Shown here in pieces: positions 7,991 to 14,734 of a stretch of 23,222 nt of DNA. The DNA is from Deltaproteobacteria bacterium (GTDB taxonomy: Bacteria > Desulfobacterota > Desulfobaccia > Desulfobaccales > 0-14-0-80-60-11), in NCBI GenBank assembly GCA_023381945.1, contig JAMCQY010000127.1:1-23222 (forward strand), given 5' to 3'. Position 1 is the stretch's first letter, and every line of letters begins with the position of its first letter. The notes below the pieces were generated by a model, which was not told the origin of the DNA, ran no database searches, and worked only from the letters and a program-made list of their open reading frames with translations. The translations under genes and the position numbers were made by a program.

Positions 7991-8018
7991 GTCCCGGGAT
8001 TTGCGCCAATCCCAGGAC
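7991..8018. other. Strong isolated hairpin of unknown role
   Basis: GGTCCCGGGATT pairs with AATCCCAGGACC across a 6-nt loop (TGCGCC), with one mismatch and further C/G pairs outside. A smaller TTCTCC/GGAGAA hairpin sits just to its left at about 7959-7976. No gene explains this stretch. On the minus strand it lies between the cobalamin riboswitch and the metallochaperone gene. Confidence 0.5.
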
Positions 8019-8090
8019 CGGCCGCCAGGGCGCCATAGATAAGGAGAGGGGCGAAGGCCCCAACGAAAAAGGTCTCATTAAAAATCATAT

Positions 8091-8128
8091 CTCACGCAAA
8101 GACGCAAAGTCTCAAAGCAAAACGCAAG
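8091..8128. repeat. Degenerate CGCAAAG direct repeats
   Basis: The stretch reads CTCACGCAAAGACGCAAAG, then TCTCAAAGC and AAAACGCAAG. The GCAAAG unit recurs every 8-9 nt. I know this as a common intergenic repeat type in many bacteria, with no established function. The area from 8037 to 8148 holds nothing else recognisable. Confidence 0.5.
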
Positions 8129-8148
8129 AAATAGCATATTGGCCGGTA

Positions 8149-8276
8149 ATACCTAGTTGCGCTCAAATAGGTAATTTTTTGTAGGGGCGGACCCATGTGT
8201 GCGCCCTGATTGAGGGAGCACACGCGGGTGCGCCCCTACAAAAGACCGTCTTACTTCCATGGGCGCAACTTGGTAT
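8149..8276. repeat. Nested inverted-repeat element (TTGCGC ends, TGTAGGGGCG core)
   Basis: The outer arms are ATACCTAGTTGCGC (8149-8162) and GCGCAACTTGGTAT (8263-8276), with one mismatch. Inside is a hairpin with arms of about 28 nt, 8180-8207 and 8213-8240, starting TGTAGGGGCG and ending CGCCCCTACA. The inner hairpin is repeated at 11500-11553. The nested structure fits a non-autonomous mobile repeat that landed behind the riboswitch. Confidence 0.65.
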
Positions 8277-8314
8277 AAATGGCGGGCGTGGAGGCCCGCC
8301 CCACCAGACTCTCC

Positions 8315-8359
8315 AAAAACAAAAATCCCCAACTCCCTTAGATTAGAGAATTGAGGATT
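8315..8359 (-). terminator. Rho-independent terminator of the cobalamin riboswitch
   Basis: On the minus strand AATCCTCAATTCTC (8359-8346) pairs with GGGAGTTGGGGATT (8337-8324) over 14 positions, three of them G-U, with an 8-nt loop, and is followed by TTTTTGTTTTT. It begins about 60 nt after the aptamer, as expected of an expression platform that ends transcription when cobalamin is bound. Confidence 0.85.
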
Positions 8360-8420
8360 GCACCCGTCTTCTTGGTCCTCGGATGGCCGGCGGGGCCGTG
8401 TCGCGCAGCCCGCTGGCCGC

Positions 8421-8578
8421 TCACAGGCAGGTCTTCTGGCTCTTGGATCGTCCTACTTCCGGCGCCTTCCCAGAGTCTCGCTCCAGTGGCCGCGTTGCCG
8501 GTTTCGTCCCCAATCACAGCGGCGGGACCGCGACGGTTTTGCACCGTCTTCCCATTTCACCCCGAGGGGGCCTGTAAG
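8421..8578 (-). ncRNA. Cobalamin riboswitch aptamer
   Basis: On the minus strand the hallmarks appear in the right order. ACAGGC (the 5' side of P1) is followed by GGTGAAATGGGAA, a GACGGT/ACCGTC stem, then CGGTCCCGCCGCTGTGA. The B12-box-type GCCACTGG is at about 8491-8484, then CTGGGAAGG, and finally AGCCAGAAGACCTGCCTGT, which closes P1. This matches the AdoCbl-class aptamer. Such switches turn off cobalamin synthesis or uptake genes when cobalamin is plentiful. Promoter and terminator are both present, yet no cobalamin-related gene follows; the next minus-strand gene is the metallochaperone about 0.5 kb on. Confidence 0.93.
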
Positions 8579-8585
8579 TTGGCTT

Positions 8586-8614
8586 ATGCTACCCGGATCA
8601 ATCGGTCCTGTCAA
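8586..8614 (-). promoter_or_regulatory. Sigma-70 type promoter of the cobalamin riboswitch
   Basis: On the minus strand TTGACA (8614-8609) is separated by exactly 17 nt from TAGCAT (8591-8586). This puts the start of transcription at about 8579, directly at the aptamer. The -35 box contains the stop codon of the upstream DUF89 gene. Confidence 0.8.
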
Positions 8615-9477
8615 GGGGAAAACGCCGGTAGCCGGCAAAACGCGAAGCTGCGCCGCGCCACTCCCAATGCCAAGGCCACCGGATTGCATTTCGCCTGAAG
8701 CAGAAAATAGAGCCGGGAGTCAGGCATCCCGCTCAGGGTCTCAAAATGGCCCATGCCCTTGGCCAAAATCAGCCCGGCTTTTTGATAGAGTTCCCGAAAA
8801 GCCGGGCTGGCTTGCTCCAGATCCAGCCCAACGGTGCGCGCGCCGGTGTCGGCAACCGGTTCCAGTTGCTTCCCCAGGCCGGAGGCCTCCAGCTCCTTTC
8901 GGGTGAGGTCGTTCTGGATGGGACCGGGCTTGACCACGTACTGGACCCGCCAGCCTAGGCGCCGCAGGTGCGCCACCAATGGCGCATCGAAAAACTGCTC
9001 CCCGGCGTTGTCCGCCAGATAGAGGAGGAGGCCCCTAGGTCCCGCCAGCCTGCGGCTGAAAAACTCCATCTCCGAGAGGCCGAACTCCACGCGAGTGGTG
9101 AGTTCTTTCGTCACTTCGGCCTCGTCCCGGAAAAAATCGATGGCATTGCCTGCTGCCGCCAGTTTCAGGAGGGACTCCAGGTCGTCGCCATAGTTGGCGG
9201 CGATTTCCCGGTGCAGGCGGCCCAAGTAGGCGGTTTCCGCCGCTTTGCGGGCGGCGAAGGGGTCGGGGTTGCCGGATATGGCCATGATGGCATGGTGAAA
9301 TTGGTTGGCGATGGCGGCCGGAATGGCCTCCGGCTGCAACTCCCGGACGATGATCTCCAAGGCGGCTTGCCGGGCCTGCTCCTGCAAGGCCGGGTCCGCG
9401 GTGGCCTGGGCCACGGTCAGTTCCACCAGCCGCTTCAGGCAGTCTTCACATTCCGGACGAATTTCCATGGGCCGCAT
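8611..9477 (-). CDS. DUF89/ARMT1-like metal-dependent phosphatase
   Basis: This 288-aa protein matches the DUF89 family in its short prokaryotic form. It has an N-terminal PECEDCLKR (Cys10, Cys13), GNAIDF at about 110-115, and the metal-site motif LADNAGEQFFD (155-164, with Asp156, Asn157 and Asp164). KGMGHFE follows at 240-246 and QAKCNPVALALGV near the end. Family members are Co/Ni/Mn-dependent phosphatases proposed to clear damaged phosphometabolites; the true substrate here is unknown. ATG at 9477 has no clear ribosome binding site, and Met4 is an alternative. The stop codon lies inside the -35 box of the riboswitch promoter, so the two transcription units abut tightly. The last 14 residues are not typical of the family. 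Confidence 0.88.
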   Translation of the reverse strand: MRPMEIRPECEDCLKRLVELTVAQATADPALQEQARQAALEIIVRELQPEAIPAAIANQFHHAIMAISGNPDPFAARKAAETAYLGRLHREIAANYGDDLESLLKLAAAGNAIDFFRDEAEVTKELTTRVEFGLSEMEFFSRRLAGPRGLLLYLADNAGEQFFDAPLVAHLRRLGWRVQYVVKPGPIQNDLTRKELEASGLGKQLEPVADTGARTVGLDLEQASPAFRELYQKAGLILAKGMGHFETLSGMPDSRLYFLLQAKCNPVALALGVARRSFAFCRLPAFSP

Positions 9478-9511
9478 AAGGTTTTTTTCAGACGAGAGCT
9501 TATGAGTTTTT

Positions 9512-9707
9512 ATGGAGAATGGCCGCCTCCGGCTTGTTTTTGGCGGAGAAGGCGCCTGCTCTCCATATTCTTTATAATCTTACCAAAATCTAACCTTCTC
9601 CAGAAGCGCTGATTCCATGGTGGTTTTATGGGGCCAGAATGGTTAAAATGTACGGAGAACAGCCGCCTCCGGCTTGTTTTTGGCGGGCGAGGCGCCTGCT
9701 CTCCATA
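9512..9707. repeat. Pair of 56-bp direct repeats with internal hairpins
   Basis: Copies at 9512-9567 and 9652-9707 (140-nt offset) share GCCGCCTCCGGCTTGTTTTT, then GGCG and GGCGCCTGCTCTCCATA, with about six differences. Each copy starts with (A)xGGAGAA and ends with CTCTCCATA, so the ends can pair, and CCGCC/GGCGG can pair inside. They lie in the divergent space between the DUF89 gene (minus) and the U32-like gene (plus). Nothing else is recognisable from 9478 to 9745. Confidence 0.75.
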
Positions 9708-9745
9708 CGCTCACCGGCCAGAGGCCTGGACCACTAAGACAATAA

Positions 9746-11458
9746 ATGGATTTAATCGTTCAAATAACCAGCCGGCAAGCCTTGAATACCGCCTTGGAAG
9801 CCGGGGTTGGCGGCGTCACCGTTGATCTGCCCCGGGACGTGGACCAGGAGTGGTGGGCCGAGATCGCAGACTGGCGGGAGGCGGCCCGCGGTCGGGGCGT
9901 CGCATTTTATCTGCAATGGGACAGGTTAATCAGGGAAGAGGAATTGCCTCAGGCCCTGGAAACCGTGGCCAATGCTGCGACTTTGCGGCCCGACGCCCTG
10001 GTCCTCAGGGACCCCGGCCTCTGCCGGGAGGCTCGGGAGCGCTATCCGGAATTGGCGCTCCACGCCCCCCAGACCTGCGGCTACCACAATTCTCCGGGCC
10101 TGCGGCTGGCCGAGGGTCTGGGCTATAGCCGCGTGGCGCTGGCCGGTCCCGTTAATCTGAAGGACCTGGCCTTGATGCGGCGGCAAACCTCCATGCCGCT
10201 GGAGGTGGTGCTGCCGGAGTCCTGCTTTGGCCACCTTTGCCTGCTGGATGAATATCCGCAATTTGGCCGTTCTCCCTACTGCAATTCATTTCGCCGGCAG
10301 CAACAGCCCGCGGCCGGCCTTCTGGCTGCCTTGGAGCTGCTCGCCGGCCTGGCGCAGTTGGGGGTGGCGGCGGTGCGCCTGGCATGGGTCTTCTCCCAGG
10401 CCAAACCCCTGAGCCGGGTCATTGACTTGTGCCAATCGTTAGCAGAGGCCTCGGCGGCCGAACGGCCCCGCCTCCTGGGCGTGGCCCGGGATATCCTGGC
10501 AGCCTTTGAGGCGGAGTTTCGCCTGGAATTCCCTGCCAAAGAAGCCCTTCTCGGCGAGGGGTTGTCCGGACCGGCCGTGGCGCCCGAAAGACCCGGCGCT
10601 GGAAGAACGCGGCCCCAGCCCGCCCCTGCTCCAGGCCGACTCTGGCTGGAAGCCCGGGACTATGCCGAGGCCGCCTATTTGGCCAAGGGATGGCGGGATC
10701 CGCTGCTTCTTCAGCTCAATTCGGAGAATTACACCGCCTTTTTGGGCCAGTATCGCCGCTGGCACCCCCGCCGTCTTATCTGGCGCCTGCCCCCGATCAT
10801 CCGGGAGTCGGCCTTGCCCTTCTTCCGGCAAGCCGTCACTACTCTGAAGCAGGGAGGCTTTTCACGGTTTGTGGCCGGCGATTGGGGGGCCGTGGCCCTG
10901 GTCCGGGAGGCGGGGGGCTCGATTTTTGGGGAGCAGACCCTGGGAGTGAGAAATTCTAAGGCGTTGCTGGCCGCCAGCGGCCTCGGCGTCTCCAAGGTTT
11001 GCCTGCCTCCGGGCACGGGGCCGCGGGATTGGCAAGACCTGGTGCAGGCCGCGGCTCGAGGCAGCTTTTGGAGCTATCTCTACCATGTGCCGCCCCTGGC
11101 TGTATGCCCCCGGGGTGAAGAGGAGCCGTCTTTTCCGAACGGCGGGAATCTACGCTGGCTCACCGCCGGCGATCTGGCGTTGCTCCTCCCGGAGAGCGCA
11201 GAGCATCTGGAATCATGCCGGGGCTGGTTTGAGCAAAAATGGGTCGCTCCCCTGGTGATCTCACTATGCCACAGCATTCTCCCCTGGGGCCAGGTGCCGG
11301 ACCTGGCGCGGCCACCCAGACTGGAGCCTCGACCCAGGCAGGAGAGGCGGCCGCGTCCGCAACCCCGCGGTAAAGCAGGTTACGCCCCCCGGCCGGAGCG
11401 TCAGGGCCGGCCGGAACCGCCACCTCGTCCAAAACCTCGCAAGCGCCGCCAGCCCTAG
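9746..11458 (+). CDS. Divergent peptidase U32-family protein with Arg/Pro-rich tail
   Basis: The 570-aa product shows the U32 TIM-barrel pattern. An alternating strand/helix N-terminal half includes RPDALVLRDPGLCREARERYPELALHAPQT (about 81-110) and LGYSRVALAGPVNLKDLALMRR (about 125-146). The cysteine region follows: LPESCFGHLCLLDEYPQFGRSPYCNSFRR, with Cys160, Cys165 and Cys179. In U32 proteins such as UbiU/UbiV, RlhA and TrhP, Cys residues in this region bind an Fe-S cluster and the proteins act in hydroxylation or RNA modification rather than proteolysis. A second half (about 290-510) repeats a barrel-like pattern. The last 50 residues are almost only Arg, Pro, Gln and Lys and may bind RNA. 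The ATG at 9746 has no strong upstream site. The substrate is unknown. Confidence 0.75.
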   Translation: MDLIVQITSRQALNTALEAGVGGVTVDLPRDVDQEWWAEIADWREAARGRGVAFYLQWDRLIREEELPQALETVANAATLRPDALVLRDPGLCREARERYPELALHAPQTCGYHNSPGLRLAEGLGYSRVALAGPVNLKDLALMRRQTSMPLEVVLPESCFGHLCLLDEYPQFGRSPYCNSFRRQQQPAAGLLAALELLAGLAQLGVAAVRLAWVFSQAKPLSRVIDLCQSLAEASAAERPRLLGVARDILAAFEAEFRLEFPAKEALLGEGLSGPAVAPERPGAGRTRPQPAPAPGRLWLEARDYAEAAYLAKGWRDPLLLQLNSENYTAFLGQYRRWHPRRLIWRLPPIIRESALPFFRQAVTTLKQGGFSRFVAGDWGAVALVREAGGSIFGEQTLGVRNSKALLAASGLGVSKVCLPPGTGPRDWQDLVQAAARGSFWSYLYHVPPLAVCPRGEEEPSFPNGGNLRWLTAGDLALLLPESAEHLESCRGWFEQKWVAPLVISLCHSILPWGQVPDLARPPRLEPRPRQERRPRPQPRGKAGYAPRPERQGRPEPPPRPKPRKRRQP

Positions 11459-11499
11459 CAATTCTCAGAATGTGAAGAAGTGTGACTTGGCATTATGGT

Positions 11500-11553
11500 T
11501 AGGGGCCGACCCGCGTGTCCGCCTTGAGGGCGCACACGCGGGTGCGCCCCTAC
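11500..11553. repeat. TAGGGGC hairpin repeat, second copy
   Basis: The segment reads TAGGGGCCGACCCGCGTGT...GCGCACACGCGGGTGCGCCCCTA and folds back on itself. It is the same family as the inner hairpin at 8180-8240. A shorter degraded relative (ACCTGCGTGTCCGCCCC) appears at about 14087-14103, after the AAA+ gene. Confidence 0.7.
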
Positions 11554-11628
11554 GATAATTTTTTGATAGTTATATCCGGGAGGATGGACAAAAGTTCCAA
11601 GGCCCTGAAAAGGCATTTTTTTCTTGAA

Positions 11629-11657
11629 TTGCTTGGCAACGGGTGATTTGGTATTAT
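11629..11657 (+). promoter_or_regulatory. Probable sigma-70 promoter of the TlpA-like gene
   Basis: TTGCTT (11629-11634) and TATTAT (11652-11657) are separated by exactly 17 nt, ending 49 nt before the start codon at 11707. No other signal is seen in 11554-11706. Confidence 0.6.
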
Positions 11658-11706
11658 CATCACTAAATGGGCAGTGGATTTTACTCTCATTTCAAGGAGA
11701 TCGTGA

Positions 11707-12210
11707 ATGACTAACAGGTCTTTGGGCAGAACCCGGCTGGCGGTGGTAGCGTTACTCATCCTCAGCCTTCTGGCCATGGCAGCCGCGGGTTGGGCCGCCG
11801 GCAAGCCCGCCCCGGATTTTACTTTAAAGGATGTTCTCCAGGGCCAGGATTACTCGCTGAGCCAGTTTAAGGGCAAAGTAGTGCTGATCAATTTCTTTAC
11901 CTTCTTCTGCGGGCCCTGCCGGGAGGAAATGCCTGATCTCAACAAGATTTACCAGGAAAACAAGGATAAGGGATTCCAGACCCTGGGAATTGCTCTGAGT
12001 TCCGATCCCACCAAAATCCGGTTTTTGGTGAAACAGTTGGGCCTGACCTACCCGGTGCTAAACGGTACCGATAAAGTTGGCGCGGACTATGGAAACGTGG
12101 CGGTGGTGCCCACCACCTTTATCATCGATAAACAGGGGAACATCGCCCATAAGATCGAGGGGACCCGGAAAAAGGAAGAATTTGAGAGGATGGTCAAGTC
12201 TCTGCTGTAG
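11707..12210 (+). CDS. TlpA/ResA-type exported thioredoxin-fold protein
   Basis: The 167-aa protein starts with a basic leader and a hydrophobic stretch (LAVVALLILSLLAMAAAGWA, about 11-30), a signal peptide or membrane anchor. The AhpC/TSA-like fold follows: KPAPDFTLKDV, then LINFFTFFCGPCREEMP with the redox pair Cys68-x-x-Cys71, and the cis-proline segment VVPTTFIID (Pro135). Periplasmic proteins of this type reduce disulfides, for example in cytochrome c maturation, or act as thiol peroxidases. With CGPC the reductase role fits best. ATG at 11707 follows AAGGAGATC, a strong site. No cytochrome maturation genes are nearby, so the partner is unknown. Confidence 0.93.
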   Translation: MTNRSLGRTRLAVVALLILSLLAMAAAGWAAGKPAPDFTLKDVLQGQDYSLSQFKGKVVLINFFTFFCGPCREEMPDLNKIYQENKDKGFQTLGIALSSDPTKIRFLVKQLGLTYPVLNGTDKVGADYGNVAVVPTTFIIDKQGNIAHKIEGTRKKEEFERMVKSLL

Positions 12211-12321
12211 CAGGTTTTACCGGCCTCGGAGCCTGAAAAGAGCCCCGGGCCATGAAGCGGCGGGCGCGCCTCCCGTCATCTCCCCCGCCGGGGAGAGTAT
12301 GGCGCTAGAGAGGAAACACTA

Positions 12322-14079
12322 ATGGGGCCCTGGACTAAGTTGCCAGAGTGGGCCCAGGCAATGGAGGAGCTTTTCAGGGAGGGAGAATCGGCCCTTTCCA
12401 TCCTCCACGGGCAGGTCTACGATTATTCGCGGGTGAACGGGGATTATCTCCCCTTTCGCCACTTCCTGGCTCAATGGCTGGGCCGGGAGCGGCATGTGGT
12501 CTTTTATAATTTGGGGGCCGGGCTGGAATTCGGCGATGGCGCGGGTGAAAATGCCTTCCGGGAGGCCCTGGAACCCCGGGAGCCGGAGGGCGACGATAAC
12601 GAAGCCGAGGACGTCGCCCGGGTCCGGGCCCGGGCCTTGAATGCCCTGGGACAGAAACCCGCCCCGAAGCCCTTGCCCCAAAGCCCTCGGGAGGTCCTGC
12701 AACTGGCGGAACGGGTCATGGCCGCCCCCTGCCAGCGCCAGCAAACCTGTAAGCCCCTGGCGCTGATCCTGGAATATGCCGAAACCATCGTCCCGGCGGT
12801 GGATTTGGGTTCCATGGGCGAGCCGGACCGGGCCGCCCTGGTCACCCTGCTGCGCTGGGCCCGGCAGGCGGAGCTCACGGAGCAGGGCCACTTGGTGGTC
12901 CTTACCACCGGTAATCTGGCGGATTTGAACCCCAACCTCCTCCTCAGCCGCCATGGGGCGCAGATCATCGAAGTGCCGCCTCCGGACCGGGAGGCCCGCC
13001 TCCATTTTATCGCCTACCTCCTGTCCCAATCCAACTACAACCTGGACCTGACTTCCCAGGAACTTGCCAACCTGGGGGCCGGATTAAGTCTCAGGGTCTT
13101 GCGCACCCTGCTGCGTCAAAGCTTCGGAGGACAACCACTTACTACGGAAATGGTGCGGCGCAAGAAAAAGGACCTGCTGCGCCAGGAACTGGTGGGTCTG
13201 GTGGAGGTTATCGAGCCGCGCTTCGGCCTGGAAGAAATCGGCGGACTGGCGCCGATCAAAGAATACTTTGCCCAGATTGTCGCAGCCATTCAGGCGGACG
13301 AAATCCGGCTGGTCCCCCGGGGCATCACCATGATGGGCCCTCCGGGGGTGGGCAAGACCGCCCTGGCCGAAGCCCTGGCCCGGGACTGCGGTTTCAATTT
13401 CGTGAAGTTGCTCAATCCCCGTACCAAGTGGGTGGGGGAAAGCGAACGCAACTTTTTCAAGGCCCTTAACACCCTGCGCAGCCTGACCCCGGTGGTGGTG
13501 GTGGAGGACGAAGCCGACCAGAGCGAGCATGGCCGGGACGAATACTCCGGCGACACCGGAGTGAGCAATCGTCTGCGGCAGATGCGCTTCGAGTTCATGG
13601 GTGATCCCGCCATCCAGGGCAAGGTCCTGTGGATCAGGATCACCAACCGGCCGGACCGCCTGGATAAGGCCGACCTGCGTTCCGGGCGCTCCAGCGAGCG
13701 CATACCTTTTTTCCTGCCGGATTTCGACGAAAAACGCCATATCTTTGCAGTAGTTGCGAAACGTAGTCAGATCCCCTGCGAACTGGACGACTTCAGTGAA
13801 GTGGTGCAGCATCTGGACCGGCGCCATCCGGAGTTAATTACCGGAGGCGATATCGAAGAGCTGGTCTTCCGGGCTTATCGCCGGGCGCGCTTGGATGGCC
13901 GGGAAAAGGTGGGCTTAGCCGACTTTCAGCAGGTCATCGACGACTTTCTGCCGCCGCACCAGTTGGAAGTCCTGCGGCACATGGAACGCCTGGCCTTGCA
14001 CCAGTGCTCCTCCCGGCGCTTCGTGCCGGAGCGGGTTTGGGATTGGGCCGCCAGGGGGGAGGAAATAGAAGAATCGTAG
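12322..14079 (+). CDS. Double AAA+ ATPase (degenerate first domain, intact second domain)
   Basis: This is a 585-aa protein. The first half (about 20-260) has an AAA-like layout, with an acidic strand region (LALILEYAETIVP), a sensor-like LVVLTTGN and a following helical lid (PDREARLHFIAYLL), but no Walker A. A linker enters the second domain at about 300. Walker A is GPPGVGKT (339-346), Walker B VVVVEDEA (about 391-398), sensor 1 ITNRPDRLD, and an arginine-finger region DLRSGRSSERIPFFLPD. The architecture resembles Ycf46-type ATPases. It probably remodels or unfolds a protein partner. GAGAGG precedes the ATG. The original neighbour is the E2-like gene, now separated by a DUF559 insertion; joint function with that gene is inference. 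Confidence 0.88.
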   Translation: MGPWTKLPEWAQAMEELFREGESALSILHGQVYDYSRVNGDYLPFRHFLAQWLGRERHVVFYNLGAGLEFGDGAGENAFREALEPREPEGDDNEAEDVARVRARALNALGQKPAPKPLPQSPREVLQLAERVMAAPCQRQQTCKPLALILEYAETIVPAVDLGSMGEPDRAALVTLLRWARQAELTEQGHLVVLTTGNLADLNPNLLLSRHGAQIIEVPPPDREARLHFIAYLLSQSNYNLDLTSQELANLGAGLSLRVLRTLLRQSFGGQPLTTEMVRRKKKDLLRQELVGLVEVIEPRFGLEEIGGLAPIKEYFAQIVAAIQADEIRLVPRGITMMGPPGVGKTALAEALARDCGFNFVKLLNPRTKWVGESERNFFKALNTLRSLTPVVVVEDEADQSEHGRDEYSGDTGVSNRLRQMRFEFMGDPAIQGKVLWIRITNRPDRLDKADLRSGRSSERIPFFLPDFDEKRHIFAVVAKRSQIPCELDDFSEVVQHLDRRHPELITGGDIEELVFRAYRRARLDGREKVGLADFQQVIDDFLPPHQLEVLRHMERLALHQCSSRRFVPERVWDWAARGEEIEES

Positions 14080-14135
14080 CGGCAGACCTGCGTGTCCGCC
14101 CCTGGGCCGCACCAGAGTGCGCCCCGCAAGCACTT

Positions 14136-14212
14136 CAAATCCCCCTAAATCCCCCTTTGCCCAAGGGGGACTTTAAAACCCCCCTTTGAAAAAGGGGGGC
14201 AGGGGGGATTTA
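14136..14212. repeat. Palindromic C/G-rich repeat, copy B (left flank of DUF559)
   Basis: It begins CAAATCCCCCTAAATCCCCC and ends GGCAGGGGGGATTT. It is close to the reverse complement of copy A (3023-3099) over its full length, including the CCCCCTTTGAAAAAGGGGGG hairpin. It stops 10 nt before the start codon of the DUF559 gene. Confidence 0.85.
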
Positions 14213-14222
14213 AGAACGCCCC

Positions 14223-14585
14223 ATGCTCAAGTATAATCCCAAATTGAAAGGCAACGCCCGGCAACTCCGGCAGCACCTGACCGACAGTGAGCGTGCCCTA
14301 TGGCGAAGATTACGAGGCAAGCAGCTTGCCGGGGTGCAGTTTTATCGTCAGAAACCGATTGGCAATTATATTCTTGATTTCTACACCCCCAAGGCAAAAT
14401 TGGTTATCGAAATTGATGGCTCCCAGCATTCCGAAGCACCGCATATTGAGCAGGATAAAAAGCGAGACGAATACTTAGGCAGCCTCGGGCTAATAGTCCT
14501 CCGCATCAACAGCAGGCAGGTCTTAAAAGAGACTGATTCGGTGGTGGAGTTCATTTATCAAACGATAACCCAGAGATTAGAATAA
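14223..14585 (+). CDS. DUF559 (Vsr/PD-(D/E)XK-like) endonuclease-domain protein
   Basis: This 120-aa protein is a complete DUF559 domain: LRQHLTDSERALWRRLR (with Glu23), VQFYRQKPIGNYILDFYTPKAKLVIEIDGSQH (catalytic-type Asp52, Glu63, Asp65), then KRDEYLGSLGLIVLRI. The fold is related to the very-short-patch-repair nuclease. Members are widespread orphan genes with no proven role. It starts at ATG 14223, 10 nt after repeat copy B, with no normal ribosome binding site, and its stop touches repeat copy C. It therefore looks like the cargo of a repeat-bounded unit inserted between the ATPase and E2-like genes. Confidence 0.93.
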   Translation: MLKYNPKLKGNARQLRQHLTDSERALWRRLRGKQLAGVQFYRQKPIGNYILDFYTPKAKLVIEIDGSQHSEAPHIEQDKKRDEYLGSLGLIVLRINSRQVLKETDSVVEFIYQTITQRLE

Positions 14586-14640
14586 ATCCCCCCTAACCCC
14601 CCTTTTTCAAAGGGGGGGATATTAAAAGGAACAAGGGGGG
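14585..14640. repeat. Palindromic C/G-rich repeat, copy C (right flank of DUF559)
   Basis: AAATCCCCCCTAACCCCCCTTTTTCAAAGGGGGG is in the orientation of copy A and thus inverted relative to copy B. The pair B/C therefore frames the DUF559 gene as terminal inverted repeats. The right half of this copy is decayed (ATTAAAAGGAACAAGGGGGG). Confidence 0.8.
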
Positions 14641-14734
14641 CTATCCAAGTAAGGAAGCCACCATCCGCGACAAGATCATCATCGAAGGCAGGGAGGTTGT
14701 TCTCCTGGAGGAGGACGGCTCAGGGCAGCCCCGG

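Noticed and set aside
7926..8036. 36-codon minus-strand ORF behind the riboswitch
   Set aside because: It lies on a hairpin, has no ribosome binding site and no recognisable family; chance ORF is more likely than a regulated leader peptide.
12319..13029. 236-aa minus-strand ORF opposite the AAA+ ATPase gene
   Set aside because: It mirrors the coding strand of a clear AAA+ protein and has no start signal or family pattern of its own.
14136..14640. C/G-rich palindromes as a CRISPR array
   Set aside because: There are no regular spacers and no cas genes; the units are inverted repeats around a gene.
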